DNA of 64,000 nucleotides from Opitutaceae bacterium (GCA_003164715.1 PLTZ01000009.1:62001-126000); one strand, 5' to 3'; shown: positions 34,118 to 46,065, counted from the stretch's first letter. Numbers and translations are program-made. The notes: generated from the sequence alone by a model not told the origin.

Positions 34118-35515
34118 TCAAATAGCATGGATTGCTGACTTCGAAACCGCCAGCGCCGCCTCCTTCAGGGCCTCGCCTGCCGTGGGGTGGGCGTGGATCG
34201 TCCGCCCCAGGTCCTCCGCGCTCCCGCCGTACGCCATGTGGGCGACCACCTCGGCGATGAGCTCGCTGGCGCCCCGGCCAAGGATCTGGGCGCCGAGGAG
34301 GCGGTCGCTCCTTGCGTCGGCGACGATCTTGGCGAACCCGTCGGTCGAGCCGTTGGCGATCGCGCGCCCGTTCGCGGCGAAATTGAACCGGCCGACGTTC
34401 ACCGGAATCGAGGCGGCCCTCGCGGCGTCCTCGCCGAGCCCTACGGAGGCGACCTCGGGGTCCGTGTAGACCACCGCGGGCACGAGGTCCCAGTCGACGT
34501 GGCCCGCCCGTCCCGCGATCCATTCGGCGACCGCGACGCCGTCCTCCTCGGCCTTGTGGGCCAGCATGGGCCCGGCGACGACGTCGCCGATCGCCCAGAC
34601 CCCGGGCACGCCTGTCCGCAGGCGCCCGTCCACTTTGATCCGCTTCTTCTCGTCCAGCGCGACGCCCGCGGCCTCCAGGCCGAGGCCGTCGGTGTAGGGC
34701 CTGCGCCCGACCGCAACGAGGATCTTCTCCGCAGGGAACTCGAGCGCCGTCCCCTCTCGCTCGGCCAGGAGGATGGCCTTTCCGCCGTCGGTGCGCATTC
34801 CCGTCACCTTTGCCCCCGTCTCGATCCTCAGGCCCTGCTTCTGGAGCAGCCGCGAGAAGACGCGGACAACATCGTCGTCAAAGCTGGCGACGATCTTCGG
34901 GAGGAACTCGACCACCGTCACGCTGCTGCCGAGACGCGCCCAGACCGAGCCGAGCTCAAGCCCGATCGCGCCGCCCCCGACCACGACAAGGGACGGCGGC
35001 ACGGCGTCGAATGCGAGCGCCTGGTCGCTCGAGACCACCGTCCTGCCGTCGAACCTCATGAAGGGGAGCTCCGCGGGGGCGGACCCGGTGGCGATCACGA
35101 AGTGCTTCGCCGAAAGGCTGGCGGCGCCTCCGGGCCCCCTGACCGTCAGGACCGTCGGCGAGGCGAACGAGGCTTCGCCCGTCACGACGGCCACCTTCCG
35201 GGCCTTCGCCAGGGCGGCCACGCCGCCCACGAGCCTGGCGACGACGGCGTCCTTGCGCCTCATCAGGGCCCCGATGTCCGCGGCCACGGCGCCGGTCCTT
35301 ATGCCATGCTCGGCCGCGTGGTCGCGGGCGAAGACAAGCTGCTCGGTCGAATGCAGGAGGGCCTTGCTCGGGATGCAGCCGACGTTCAGGCACGTGCCGC
35401 CGAGGGTGGCGCGCTTCTCCACGAGGGCGACCTTGAGCCCAAGCTGCGCCGCGCGGAAGGCGCAGACGTAGCCGCCGGGCCCGGCGCCGATCACCACCAC
35501 GTCATACGAGTCCAT
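34118..35515 (-). CDS. lpdA: Dihydrolipoyl dehydrogenase (E3)
   Basis: A flavoprotein that reoxidises lipoamide in 2-oxoacid dehydrogenase complexes. 465 residues: FAD-binding VVIGAGPGGYVCAFRAAQLG, redox-active disulfide GGTCLNVGCIPSKALL, NAD-binding VVVGGGAIGLELGSVWARLG, second FAD motif WAIGDVVAGPMLAHKAEEDG, and C-terminal catalytic His-Glu in IHAHPTAGEALKEAAL. All key residues are present. It is the last gene of the sucA-sucB-lpdA operon, 8 nt after sucB, so its main partner is 2-oxoglutarate dehydrogenase; it may also serve the fused E1 at 22.9 kb. Confidence 0.97.
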   Translation of the reverse strand: MDSYDVVVIGAGPGGYVCAFRAAQLGLKVALVEKRATLGGTCLNVGCIPSKALLHSTEQLVFARDHAAEHGIRTGAVAADIGALMRRKDAVVARLVGGVAALAKARKVAVVTGEASFASPTVLTVRGPGGAASLSAKHFVIATGSAPAELPFMRFDGRTVVSSDQALAFDAVPPSLVVVGGGAIGLELGSVWARLGSSVTVVEFLPKIVASFDDDVVRVFSRLLQKQGLRIETGAKVTGMRTDGGKAILLAEREGTALEFPAEKILVAVGRRPYTDGLGLEAAGVALDEKKRIKVDGRLRTGVPGVWAIGDVVAGPMLAHKAEEDGVAVAEWIAGRAGHVDWDLVPAVVYTDPEVASVGLGEDAARAASIPVNVGRFNFAANGRAIANGSTDGFAKIVADARSDRLLGAQILGRGASELIAEVVAHMAYGGSAEDLGRTIHAHPTAGEALKEAALAVSKSAIHAI

Positions 35516-35523
35516 GGGCGGGT

Positions 35524-36720
35524 TCAGAGGCCGAGAAGGAGGCGGGCCGGGTCCTCGATCCCCTGCTTCACCTTAACTAGGAACGTCACGGCGTCGCGCC
35601 CGTCCACCAGCCGGTGGTCGTACGTGAGCGCCACGTACATCATCGGGCGAATGACGACCTGGCCAGCCACCGCGACCGGGCGCTCGTTGATCGCGTGCAT
35701 GCCGAGGATCGCGCTCTGCGGGGGGTTGATGATCGGGGTCGACAGCAGCGAGCCGAACGTCCCTCCGTTCGTGATCGTGAAGACGCCGCCCTCGAGGTCG
35801 GGCAGCGTGATCTTTCCCTCCCGCGCCTTGCCCGCCGCGTCGGTGATCGCGCGCTCGATCGCCGCCATCCCGAGCGCATCGCAGTCGCGGATGACTGGCA
35901 CCATCAGGCCCTTCTCGGTCGAGACGGCCACGCCGATGTCATAGTAGTGGTTCTGGACCAGGGTGTCGCCCTCGATCTGGGTGTTGAGGGCCGGCAGCTC
36001 CCTGAGCGCGTGGACGACCGCCTTCACGAAGAACGGCATGAACCCGAGCTTGAAGCCGTTCCTCTTCACGAACTCCTCCTGGTGCTTCGCCCGCAGGGCC
36101 ATCACCGCGGACATGTCGACCTCGTTGAAGGTGGTCAAGAGGGCGGCGGTGTGCTGTGCGGCCACGAGCCGCTCGGCGAGCCTCTGGCGCAGGGGCGAGA
36201 GCTTGCGCCTGGTCTGGCGCGCCCCGGGCGGGGGCGCCGGCGCCTGCGGGGCGGCCGCGGCCTCGGGCGGCGCGGGCCGCTCGGCTGCCTGGAGCATGTC
36301 GCCTTTGGTCACGCGGCCCGCCTTGCCCGTGCCCGCGACCTCGGCGGGATTGACACCCGTCTCCTGCGCGATGCGGCGGACGGCGGGCGACTGCGGCGCG
36401 GGGGCAGGCTGCGCTGCGGGCTTGGGCTCGGGCGCCGGCTCCGGCGCCGCAGCGGGGGCCGCGGCCCCCGGCCCGGGGGTGCCGTCGCCCGTCTCAATCA
36501 GGGCGACGACCTGGCCTATCTTAACGTCCGCCCCGGCCTCGACCCTGAGGTAGACTTTGCCGGCGGCCTCCGCGGTGCCCTCGGAGGTGATCTTGTCCGT
36601 TTCGAGTTCGAAGAGCGGCTGGTCCTTCTTCACGGTGTCGCCGTCCTTCACGTGCCACTTGGCCAGGATTCCGGTGCTGATCGATTCGCCCATGGGCGGG
36701 ATTTTGACTTCGAGGGGCAT
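35524..36720 (-). CDS. sucB: 2-oxoglutarate dehydrogenase E2 (dihydrolipoyl succinyltransferase)
   Basis: 398 residues with one N-terminal lipoyl domain ([20 protein letters not shown]; lipoylated Lys in [12 protein letters not shown]), an Ala/Pro linker, an E3-binding domain ([20 protein letters not shown]) and the catalytic acyltransferase core ending [20 protein letters not shown], with His and Asp in DHRLVDG. The order and the Glu-Ser-Ile sequence in the first strand favour the succinyltransferase over the pyruvate-type acetyltransferase. It follows sucA by 2 nt. Confidence 0.95.
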   Translation of the reverse strand: MPLEVKIPPMGESISTGILAKWHVKDGDTVKKDQPLFELETDKITSEGTAEAAGKVYLRVEAGADVKIGQVVALIETGDGTPGPGAAAPAAAPEPAPEPKPAAQPAPAPQSPAVRRIAQETGVNPAEVAGTGKAGRVTKGDMLQAAERPAPPEAAAAPQAPAPPPGARQTRRKLSPLRQRLAERLVAAQHTAALLTTFNEVDMSAVMALRAKHQEEFVKRNGFKLGFMPFFVKAVVHALRELPALNTQIEGDTLVQNHYYDIGVAVSTEKGLMVPVIRDCDALGMAAIERAITDAAGKAREGKITLPDLEGGVFTITNGGTFGSLLSTPIINPPQSAILGMHAINERPVAVAGQVVIRPMMYVALTYDHRLVDGRDAVTFLVKVKQGIEDPARLLLGL

Positions 36721-36722
36721 GG

Positions 36723-39479
<2,757 letters not shown>

Positions 39480-39634
39480 CAGGGCGGCCGGCGCGAAGCT
39501 CCGGCCAATGGTCGGTTTTGGCGCATACTCTGCAGGGCGACCCTGCGAACTCAAGCCCGAGGGGCCTTCTTTGCGCGGTTGCAATCAAGCTTCACAACCG
39601 CCCGTCTCGTATTATCTTCGGCTGCGCGAAAAGC

Positions 39635-39862
39635 ATGGAAGAACGCATCAAGAGCACCCTGGTCGAGCTCCTGGACGCCATCAAACGGGCCGACGGCGAA
39701 GCCGTCGCCAGCCGGATGGCGCTCCTTGATGAGCTGCTCCTTAAGGGCAGGACGAGCCTGCATCCCCAGCTGGCCCACTTCCTGCAGAACCGGAGCTACC
39801 CCAAGGCGCTCGTGTTCCTGGGCGGGGAGGCCGCCATCCCCGGCTCCTGCGGAGGGCGCTGA
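39635..39862 (+). CDS. Small helical protein upstream of a SUI1 gene
   Basis: A 75-residue hypothetical protein. MEERIKSTLVELLDAIKRAD is amphipathic-helical, and LHPQLAHFLQNRSYPKALVF forms a second segment; the end is Gly-rich. The start is the ATG at 39635. It ends 2 nt before the SUI1-family gene, so the two are surely co-translated. I know no family for it. A role beside a translation-initiation factor-like protein, or as a small regulator, is speculation from position. Confidence 0.6.
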   Translation: MEERIKSTLVELLDAIKRADGEAVASRMALLDELLLKGRTSLHPQLAHFLQNRSYPKALVFLGGEAAIPGSCGGR

Positions 39863-39864
39863 AC

Positions 39865-40248
39865 GTGGAGGAAAGGATACCGACCAGCGGCGGCCAGGGC
39901 CTGGGTCACAACCCCTTCGCCGCATTGGACACTACCGGCCTTCGCCAGGCCCCCGCCGCGTCGCCCGGCAAGCCCGAGCCCGTCGCCGCGCCAGCGGAGA
40001 GGAACCGGGGCCGCGTGGATATTGGGCGCGAGAAGGGGGGGCGGGGAGGCAAGACCGTCACGGTTGTCGACGGTTTCACCGGCATCGGGCTCCCCGAAAA
40101 GGAGAGGCTAGTGAAGCGCATGCGCGCCGCCTGCGGCTGCGGCGGGACGGTGAAGGACGGGCGGATCGAGATACAAGGGGACCAGCGCGACGCGGTCGCC
40201 CAGATCCTCTCGGAGGCGGGATTCAGGCCCGTCTTCGCGGGAGGTTAG
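39865..40248 (+). CDS. SUI1/YciH-family translation initiation factor-like protein
   Basis: 127 residues with a variable Pro/Ala-rich N-terminus and a C-terminal SUI1 domain: GKTVTVVDGFTGIGLPEKER, LVKRMRAACGCGGTVKDGRI, EIQGDQRDAVAQILSEAGF. This is the alpha/beta fold of eukaryotic eIF1; bacterial YciH affects initiation fidelity. GTG 39865 is used. It overlaps metF by 4 nt tail to tail (TTAG at 40245-40248). Confidence 0.88.
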   Translation: MEERIPTSGGQGLGHNPFAALDTTGLRQAPAASPGKPEPVAAPAERNRGRVDIGREKGGRGGKTVTVVDGFTGIGLPEKERLVKRMRAACGCGGTVKDGRIEIQGDQRDAVAQILSEAGFRPVFAGG

Positions 40249-41126
40249 GCGGCGAGCCCGGCCGCGAGCGCCAGCGCGCTCTTCGCCCGGTTGAGAATAT
40301 AGAGGTGGTAGCCCGGGGCGCCGCGCTCGAGCAGGCCGCGGATCTGCCCCAAGGCCCAGTCGATGCCCACGGCCTCGACGATTTCGGGCGCCTCGCCCGC
40401 GGCCTCGAGCCGGCGGATGAGGACCTGCGGGAGCAGGGTGCCGCACATCGATGTGAAGCGCGTTACCTGCTTCAGGGAGAGGACGGGCATGATGCCCGGG
40501 ATCACGGGGACCGTGATCCCGGCCTTCCGGCAGCGGTCGACGAACCGGTAGTAGACTTGGTTGTCGAAGAAGAGCTGCGTCGTGACAAAGTCCGCACCGG
40601 CCCCCACCTTCCTGACCAGGTTCTCAAGGTCCGCTTCGGCCGACAGCGCCTCGGGGTGCTTCTCCGGGTACCCGGCGACCCCCAGGCAGAGGTCGGGGTA
40701 CCGTCCCTTCAGGAGGCTCACGAGCTCGTTCGCGTGCCGAAGCCCGTCCGCCGTCGCCGTGAATTCGGCGGACCCCTTCGGGGGATCGCCGCGCAGGGTC
40801 ATGACGTTGCGAAACCCGTCTCCGTGGATCCGGTCGGCGATCTCGCTCAGCTCGGCCCGGGTGTGTCCGACGCACGTGAGGTGCGGCATGACCGTGTAGC
40901 CAAAGTCCGCCTTCAGCAGTCCGCTCACCTGCGCCGTGCGCTGGCGGGTGCTCCCGCCCGCGCCGTACGTGACCGAGACGAAGTCGGGGGACACGTTCTT
41001 CAACGCGGAGGCGGTCTGCCGCAGCGCCTCCACGCCGGCGTCGTCCTTCGGCGGGAAGAACTCAATCGACCGCAGCGGACGTCGGTGCGAAAAGAGCTCG
41101 GAGAGCGGTCGGTCGGGCTGTATCAC
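40245..41126 (-). CDS. metF: 5,10-methylenetetrahydrofolate reductase
   Basis: An FAD enzyme making 5-methyl-THF for methionine synthesis. 293 residues: LRSIEFFPPKDDAGVEALR at the start (catalytic Glu in EFFPPK), VSVTYGAGGSTRQRT, VMPHLTCVGHTRAELSEI, NVMTLRGDPPKG, then ADFVTTQLFFDNQVYYRFVD. The length matches the family. The start is GTG at 41126 and lies inside the left arm of a perfect 11-bp inverted repeat, so transcription or translation is probably regulated there. It is convergent with the SUI1 gene. Confidence 0.94.
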   Translation of the reverse strand: MIQPDRPLSELFSHRRPLRSIEFFPPKDDAGVEALRQTASALKNVSPDFVSVTYGAGGSTRQRTAQVSGLLKADFGYTVMPHLTCVGHTRAELSEIADRIHGDGFRNVMTLRGDPPKGSAEFTATADGLRHANELVSLLKGRYPDLCLGVAGYPEKHPEALSAEADLENLVRKVGAGADFVTTQLFFDNQVYYRFVDRCRKAGITVPVIPGIMPVLSLKQVTRFTSMCGTLLPQVLIRRLEAAGEAPEIVEAVGIDWALGQIRGLLERGAPGYHLYILNRAKSALALAAGLAA

Positions 41127-41157
41127 ATATCAACGCATCTATAAAGGTTGATATGTG
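41124..41157. promoter_or_regulatory. Perfect palindromic operator candidate at the metF start
   Basis: CACATATCAAC (41124-41134) and GTTGATATGTG (41147-41157) are exact 11-bp inverted repeats with a 12-nt spacer, in a locally AT-rich stretch that includes the metF GTG start codon. The symmetry and spacing suit a dimeric repressor, or an RNA hairpin hiding the start. SAM- or SAH-responsive ArsR-type control of methionine genes is one possibility. Confidence 0.6.
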
Positions 41158-41181
41158 TAAAGGAAAATCGGGTGCGGCCGG

Positions 41182-41385
41182 TCAACGGGATTTTCCGCCA
41201 TGCCTGCCGGAGGCGCCGCCCACGTTGTGCGAGCGGATCTGGCTTCCACCATAGCCTCCGGAGACCGGGTACATCGGCTTCTTGACGTTTGCGAGGGATC
41301 GGGGCCCCGAGAGCGGCTGCCCTGGCCGGTTGATCAGGTCGAAGAAGTGACCCTTGTTCGTCTCCTTTTCAGGTTCGTTTTTCAT
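41182..41385 (-). CDS. Small basic protein, hypothetical
   Basis: 67 residues from ATG 41385 (MKNEPEKETNKGHFFDLINR), hydrophilic and rich in Gly, Ser and basic residues, ending GGYGGSQIRSHNVGG plus a short His/Lys/Arg tail. It has no signal or membrane segment. The frame is open far upstream, but those residues lack conservation-like character. It lies on the same strand as metF, 56 nt upstream of it, with the palindrome between them. The function is unknown. Confidence 0.55.
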   Translation of the reverse strand: MKNEPEKETNKGHFFDLINRPGQPLSGPRSLANVKKPMYPVSGGYGGSQIRSHNVGGASGRHGGKSR

Positions 41386-41510
41386 GGGGGTTTTTCGGGT
41401 GGCAACGCACACGTCGCTCGGACCCCCCCAGGGTAGCCGTCCCCTTTCCCCGTGGCAAGGGCGGTCGGCGCAACGGGCGCGGATCCCGGCACCCAATCCC
41501 GGCGATGGTC

Positions 41511-42605
41511 CTACTTGGCTTTCTCAGTCTCGAACAGCTCGTCCGCCTTCTGCGGGAGCGCGGTGAAGCTGTACTCCTCGACCTGGAAGGCCCGGCGCTT
41601 CATGAGCTCGTTGACAGGCGCCCTCGGCTCCGAGTTCGAGATCTCCACGAAGACGGGCCCCGCGGGAATCGTCTCGAATTCAGGAGTGATCGGCTTCGGC
41701 TCGGGCTTGGCGTCCGCCCCCTTTGCGAGCGCCGCGAGCGGCTCCTTTGCGTCGGGGACCGGGGGCTTGAGCTTCTTCTCCTCGGGCTTGCGCCCGAGGG
41801 AGACCGTGAGCGTCGTCCCGCCGAAGGTCGTGAGCCTGAAGGTCCTCATATGCTTCTGCGCCTCTGCGGCCGCCGGGTCCTTCACGTCGGTCGTGTCGGA
41901 GAACCGCAGCGAGGTGAGCGTCGAAAGGAGCGATGACACCTTCTCGGCCAGGAGCTTCCTGCCGGCGGGCGCCTCGGCCGCGGCCCAGGGCGCGTCCTTC
42001 TTCGTCCTCGACACGGTGAGCGCCGCGCCCCCGTCGAAGGGGATCTCGAGCTTGGCGACGTCGTCCGGCTTCACGCTCGGGAACTGGGCGTTGGCCCAGC
42101 CCTTGGCGTCGGTGTCGAGCCAGACGTGCATCCCCGAAAAGAAGGCCCTCGGCTCGTCGCCGAAACGGATGAAGCGCCCGCTGCCCGAATCGGACGACTT
42201 GCCGAGCGTCAGGCTCCAGATCCCCTTGCCGGCCGAGTCGCTGAGCGCGATGCGCGAGTCCTTGAACTCGAGGCGGGAGAGGCGCTCCGGGTTGGCGGTC
42301 ACGAACCGGTCGACCTTGGCCTCGTTCAGGTCCTGGACCAGCCGCGAGACCTTGTCGAAGTCGGCGGGCAGGTCGTAGTAGCTGGAGACGCGCCACGACC
42401 CGTCGGGGGCGCGGGCGAGCTCGACCTTCTTGCCCTGGTCGGCGACCACGATCCCCGCGGCCTTGGAAACCGTGTCCGGATCGAGGAGCGCCTTGCCGAC
42501 GCGGGGGTCCGCGGACGGGGCCGGCCGCGGGCGGTTCGACAGGTAGGCCGCGACCGAGAGGACGGCGAGCAGGGCGACCGCTAGGGCGAGGTTTTTGATT
42601 TTCAT
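41511..42605 (-). CDS. DUF4340 domain-containing membrane-anchored protein
   Basis: 364 residues starting MKIKNLALAVALLAVLSVAA, a single N-terminal TM or uncleaved signal, then periplasmic domains with repeated beta patterns such as DGSWRVSSYYDLPADFDKVS, IRFGDEPRAFFSG and KKDAPWAAAEAPAGRKL, typical of DUF4340. This family accompanies GldF/GldG-type ABC transporters; here it follows the GldG-like gene by 41 nt. It has no enzyme motif. It is probably the last gene of the ABC operon at 41.5-46 kb. Confidence 0.85.
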   Translation of the reverse strand: MKIKNLALAVALLAVLSVAAYLSNRPRPAPSADPRVGKALLDPDTVSKAAGIVVADQGKKVELARAPDGSWRVSSYYDLPADFDKVSRLVQDLNEAKVDRFVTANPERLSRLEFKDSRIALSDSAGKGIWSLTLGKSSDSGSGRFIRFGDEPRAFFSGMHVWLDTDAKGWANAQFPSVKPDDVAKLEIPFDGGAALTVSRTKKDAPWAAAEAPAGRKLLAEKVSSLLSTLTSLRFSDTTDVKDPAAAEAQKHMRTFRLTTFGGTTLTVSLGRKPEEKKLKPPVPDAKEPLAALAKGADAKPEPKPITPEFETIPAGPVFVEISNSEPRAPVNELMKRRAFQVEEYSFTALPQKADELFETEKAK

Positions 42606-42646
42606 CGGTTGAACCAAAGGTCCTCTTTTCAGAGCGCTCCTGGGCG

Positions 42647-44530
42647 CTAGCCCCGGCGCCTGCAGTAGAACCAAAGGCCGAACCCGCAGACCAGGAGGGG
42701 GATGCCGAGCAGGTTGACGACAAGGAGCCGGTTCTCGAGCGCGTCAATCCCCTCGCGAAGCGCGAGCCGGATGGAGCGGCGCTCGCCCCGCAGCGACGCG
42801 GCCTGCTTCTGGAAGTCCTCGATGGCCCGCTCCGCCTCGGGCGACGCGAGCAGTCTGCCGCCCTCGCTCTTCTTGCCCTGGAGCTCGGCCAGCTTCCCCT
42901 GCACCTCGTTGATCCTGGCCTCGAGGGCCGTCAGCTTCTCCTTGTATTTCTCGGCGGCGGCGGCCTCCATCCGCTTGACGACCGTGAAGGGGCGCACCGA
43001 GTTGCCCTTGCCGCGGATCGAGATCAGGTCGCGCGCACCCGCCAGGAAATCGAGCGAATTGGCCGCGAAGGCGAGGTTGTCGTTGAACGGCTCGGCGGCC
43101 GCCTGGCCCATGAAGTTGAACTTGCGCACACTGTAGTCGTCGAAGAGCCAGTCGGTGTCGGCGACGACGATCAGGATGGAGGAGGTCTTGGACTCCTTGA
43201 GCGAGGGCGGGGCCGCCGGCTCCGGCGCCTTCGCCTCGGGCTTCTCGTCCTTCTTGTCCGCGGGCTCGGGGTTCTTCGGCGGCCCGTCGGGGAACGCCGA
43301 CTTGAACTTCCCCGTGATCAGGGCGGCAAGCGTGCGCTTGCCGCTCGGCGTGACCTGCCGGGCGACCTCGTCAGGCTGCGCGAACTGCAGCGCGGCGACC
43401 GGGACCTCGCCCGACTTGTCGGACGTCTCGATCAGCGGCGTGAAGGTGAGGCTGGTGCCGGGCTTGAGCGTCACGCTTCCCGCCTCGACAAAGAGCGCCG
43501 AGGAGAGCTGGGCCGTCGGAAGAGACTTCGTGTTGAAGCTCTCGGGCGGCAGGCTGATCCACACCGGGTAGCGGATGCGCGACTGGTCGCGCAGCTCGAC
43601 CTCCTCGGCGTTCACGAGGTCGCCGACCGCCTTCTCCGGGTCGTAGGCGACGCCCCATCCGCCGAATAGCACCGGCAGGTCGCTCGACACGCTCGGCTGG
43701 GGCCCGCCGAACATCGCCGACTGCCCGGCCTGCCGCTTGAAGTAGAGTGACGAAGGGTCGACGGCGACGAAGACCGGCTTGCCGGCCAGCAGGAACTGGT
43801 CGATGGCGTACTGCAGCCTCGGGGAGAGGTTCTGCGGATGGATGACCGCCAGGACGTCCAGGTCCGCCGGGAGCTCCGTCGCGGTGGCCTCGACCGGGAC
43901 GATCTTGTAGGTATCCTCCCATTCGCTGACGACATACTGGCCCTCGGTGCCTGGCTGCCCCATCATGGGCATGCCGGGCGACCCCTGGAGCGGCAGGCTC
44001 GTGATGAGCCCCAGCTTCTTCTTGTCGGACTGGCCGACCCCATAGATGAGCTCGGAGATGTCGTACTCGAGGAACTGCTCGCGCTGGGGCGTCAGGGCCG
44101 CGATCACCTTCTGCTGGTCGGCCTGGGTGGCGACCAGGCCGAAGTAGAAGGCGCTGCCCCCGGGGATTGTCTGCGGCTCGATGCCCGCGGCCGTGGCCTT
44201 CTCCTCCTCGGGCGTGTCGGGCTCCGGGTCGATCACGTTCAGGCGCACCTTTCCGTCCGAGGCGCGCACGTACTGGCGCAGCATCTCGCGCACGCGCTCG
44301 GCGTAGTTCTTGTACTCGACGTACTGGCCGGTCGTCTGGCTCGAGAAGTAGAGGTCGAGCGTCGTCGGCTCGGTGATCTTCGAGAGGAGGGCCTTGGTGC
44401 CCGGCGAGAGCGTGTAGATCTTCTCGGCGGTCGCGTCGTAGCGCGCCGGGACGGACGTCGCCAGGTAGTTCACGAGGACGAGCCCGAGGAAGAGGAGGAC
44501 GATGGCGAGGGTCTTGCTGCCGGAGGTCAT
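42647..44530 (-). CDS. GldG-like ABC-associated membrane protein
   Basis: 627 residues. An N-terminal TM (TLAIVLLFLGLVLVNYLATS) is followed by a large periplasmic region of the ABC-type uncharacterised/GldG domain: YTLSPGTKALLSKI, LDLYFSSQTTGQYVEYKNYA, and FLLAGKPVFVAVDPSS. A second TM near the C-terminus (LLVVNLLGIPLLVCGFGLWF) is preceded by a coiled coil. In Bacteroidota GldG belongs to the gliding-motility GldAFG transporter, but homologues are widespread in non-gliding bacteria, so motility is not implied. It follows the permease by 15 nt. Confidence 0.87.
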   Translation of the reverse strand: MTSGSKTLAIVLLFLGLVLVNYLATSVPARYDATAEKIYTLSPGTKALLSKITEPTTLDLYFSSQTTGQYVEYKNYAERVREMLRQYVRASDGKVRLNVIDPEPDTPEEEKATAAGIEPQTIPGGSAFYFGLVATQADQQKVIAALTPQREQFLEYDISELIYGVGQSDKKKLGLITSLPLQGSPGMPMMGQPGTEGQYVVSEWEDTYKIVPVEATATELPADLDVLAVIHPQNLSPRLQYAIDQFLLAGKPVFVAVDPSSLYFKRQAGQSAMFGGPQPSVSSDLPVLFGGWGVAYDPEKAVGDLVNAEEVELRDQSRIRYPVWISLPPESFNTKSLPTAQLSSALFVEAGSVTLKPGTSLTFTPLIETSDKSGEVPVAALQFAQPDEVARQVTPSGKRTLAALITGKFKSAFPDGPPKNPEPADKKDEKPEAKAPEPAAPPSLKESKTSSILIVVADTDWLFDDYSVRKFNFMGQAAAEPFNDNLAFAANSLDFLAGARDLISIRGKGNSVRPFTVVKRMEAAAAEKYKEKLTALEARINEVQGKLAELQGKKSEGGRLLASPEAERAIEDFQKQAASLRGERRSIRLALREGIDALENRLLVVNLLGIPLLVCGFGLWFYCRRRG

Positions 44531-44545
44531 GGCGGATCGTCGGTG

Positions 44546-45271
44546 CTAGCGTTCGAGCGCGACCACGTTGAGGAAGAGCGTGAAGGCGGTGAGCGACAGG
44601 AAGAACACGACGTCCTTCGCGTCCACGATGCCCCTCACCATGGGGCTGAAGTGCGTGATGAAGCTGAAGTTCGAGACGGCGTTGGCGACGCCGACCGGCA
44701 GGTAGGCCTCGAGGAAGCCCGTGAAGCCGCTGTAGCCGAGGAACACGAGCACCGCGCAAAAGGCGAAGCTCACCACGAAGCTGATCACCTGGTTCTTCGT
44801 GAGGGCGCTCGAGAGCGAGCACACCCCGAGGAACCCGCCGGCCATGAGGATCGCGCCGGCGTAGCTGGTCGCGACGACGCCCCAGTCCGGGCTTCCGAGA
44901 TAGGCTATGGTCAACGCCATCGGGAAGCTCAGGAGCACGCAGAGCGCGAGGAACGCCCACCCGGCGAGGAACTTTCCGATCACGGCCTCGAGCGTCGTCA
45001 CCGGAAGGGTGAAGAGGAGCTCGGCCGTGCCGGAGCGCTTCTCCTCGGACCAGAGGCGCATCCCCGCGGCCGGCACGATGAAGAGGTACAGCCACGGGTA
45101 GAACCCGAAGTAGGTGTCGAGACTCGCGAACCCGTTCCTGAAGAACCCGCCGAACCGCGAGAAGGCGAGGGCGACGGAGATGACGAGGAACGCGACCATG
45201 AACACGTAGGCGACGGGCGTGCGGAAGTAGCCTACGAACTCGCGTTTGAAGATGGGGGTCACCTGCCTCAT
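44546..45271 (-). CDS. ABC transporter permease, GldF-like
   Basis: 241 residues of ABC-2 permease type with about six TM helices (VFMVAFLVISVALAFSRFGG at the start, then LYLFIVPAAGMRLWSEEKRS, FLALCVLLSFPMALTIAYLG, and others). The cytosolic loop SEEKRSGTAELLFTLPVT is characteristic of GldF/NosY-like proteins. The partner ATPase gene overlaps its start by 4 nt (ATGA type) and the GldG-like gene follows, so the three form one transporter. Confidence 0.9.
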   Translation of the reverse strand: MRQVTPIFKREFVGYFRTPVAYVFMVAFLVISVALAFSRFGGFFRNGFASLDTYFGFYPWLYLFIVPAAGMRLWSEEKRSGTAELLFTLPVTTLEAVIGKFLAGWAFLALCVLLSFPMALTIAYLGSPDWGVVATSYAGAILMAGGFLGVCSLSSALTKNQVISFVVSFAFCAVLVFLGYSGFTGFLEAYLPVGVANAVSNFSFITHFSPMVRGIVDAKDVVFFLSLTAFTLFLNVVALER

Positions 45272-45990
45272 AGGTCGCTTTGCGTTAGGCTGCGGAAGAT
45301 CTCGTCCATGCGGGCGCCGGGCTGGCGGGCCAGGAGCTTCGCGGGCGACTCGTCGGCGACGAGCTTGCCCCGGGAGATGATGATCACCCGGGTGCAGATC
45401 GCCTCCACCTCCTCCAGGATGTGCGTCGACAGGACGACGGCCTTCTCAGCGGCCATGTTCTTGATCAGGTGGCGGACCTCGTTCTTCTGGTTCGGGTCGA
45501 GGCCGTCCGTCGGCTCGTCGAGGATCAGCACGGGCGGGTCGTGCAGGAGCGCCTGGGCGAAGCCGACGCGCTGCTTGTAGCCCTTCGAGAGCGTGTCGAT
45601 CGTCTGCCGGCGGACCGTGACCAGGTGGGTGAGGGTGACCGCGCGCTCGACGTGCGCCCGGCGCGCCGCCGCGTCGCGGAAGCCCCGGACCTCCGCGATG
45701 AACCCGAGAAATTCCTCGACCGTCATCTCCGGGTACGCCGGGGCGTTCTCGGGCAGGTAGCCGAGCTTGCGCTTCACGGCCACGGGATCCTTCAGCACGT
45801 CGATCCCGTCGACCAGCGCCGTGCCTGAGTCGGGCCTCACAAAGCCCGTTATCATCTTCATCGTCGTTGACTTACCCGCACCGTTGGGCCCCAGGAAACC
45901 CAGGATCTCGCCTCGTTTCACCGAAAAGCTCACGCCGTCAACCGCGCGCTTCGAGCCATAGGTTTTTACGAGGGCTTTGACTTCAATCAT
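45268..45990 (-). CDS. ABC transporter ATP-binding protein, GldA-like
   Basis: 240 residues from ATG 45990 (MIEVKALVKTYGSKRAVDGV). Walker A is GFLGPNGAGKSTTMKMITGF; the Q loop is in LGYLPENAPAYPEMTVEEFL, with YLPEN typical of this subgroup; the signature area is DTLSKGYKQRVGFAQAL, an LSKGY variant of LSGGQ; Walker B is VLILDEPTDGLDPNQ; the switch is VLSTHILEEVEAIC. The LSKGYKQR signature is normal for the GldA/NosF group. It overlaps the permease gene by 4 nt. Confidence 0.92.
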   Translation of the reverse strand: MIEVKALVKTYGSKRAVDGVSFSVKRGEILGFLGPNGAGKSTTMKMITGFVRPDSGTALVDGIDVLKDPVAVKRKLGYLPENAPAYPEMTVEEFLGFIAEVRGFRDAAARRAHVERAVTLTHLVTVRRQTIDTLSKGYKQRVGFAQALLHDPPVLILDEPTDGLDPNQKNEVRHLIKNMAAEKAVVLSTHILEEVEAICTRVIIISRGKLVADESPAKLLARQPGARMDEIFRSLTQSDL

Positions 45991-46065
45991 GTCGTGAGGG
46001 GGGAGGGAACGGGAAGCTGGGGTTCCGTGAGAAACGGATAACAACTCATTAGTTCCGTCGTCCTT

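Noticed and set aside
43838-45580. A 580-codon plus-strand frame opposite the GldA/F/G-like genes
   Set aside because: Highly charged (Glu/Arg/Asp) shadow sequence; the minus-strand genes have clear domains.
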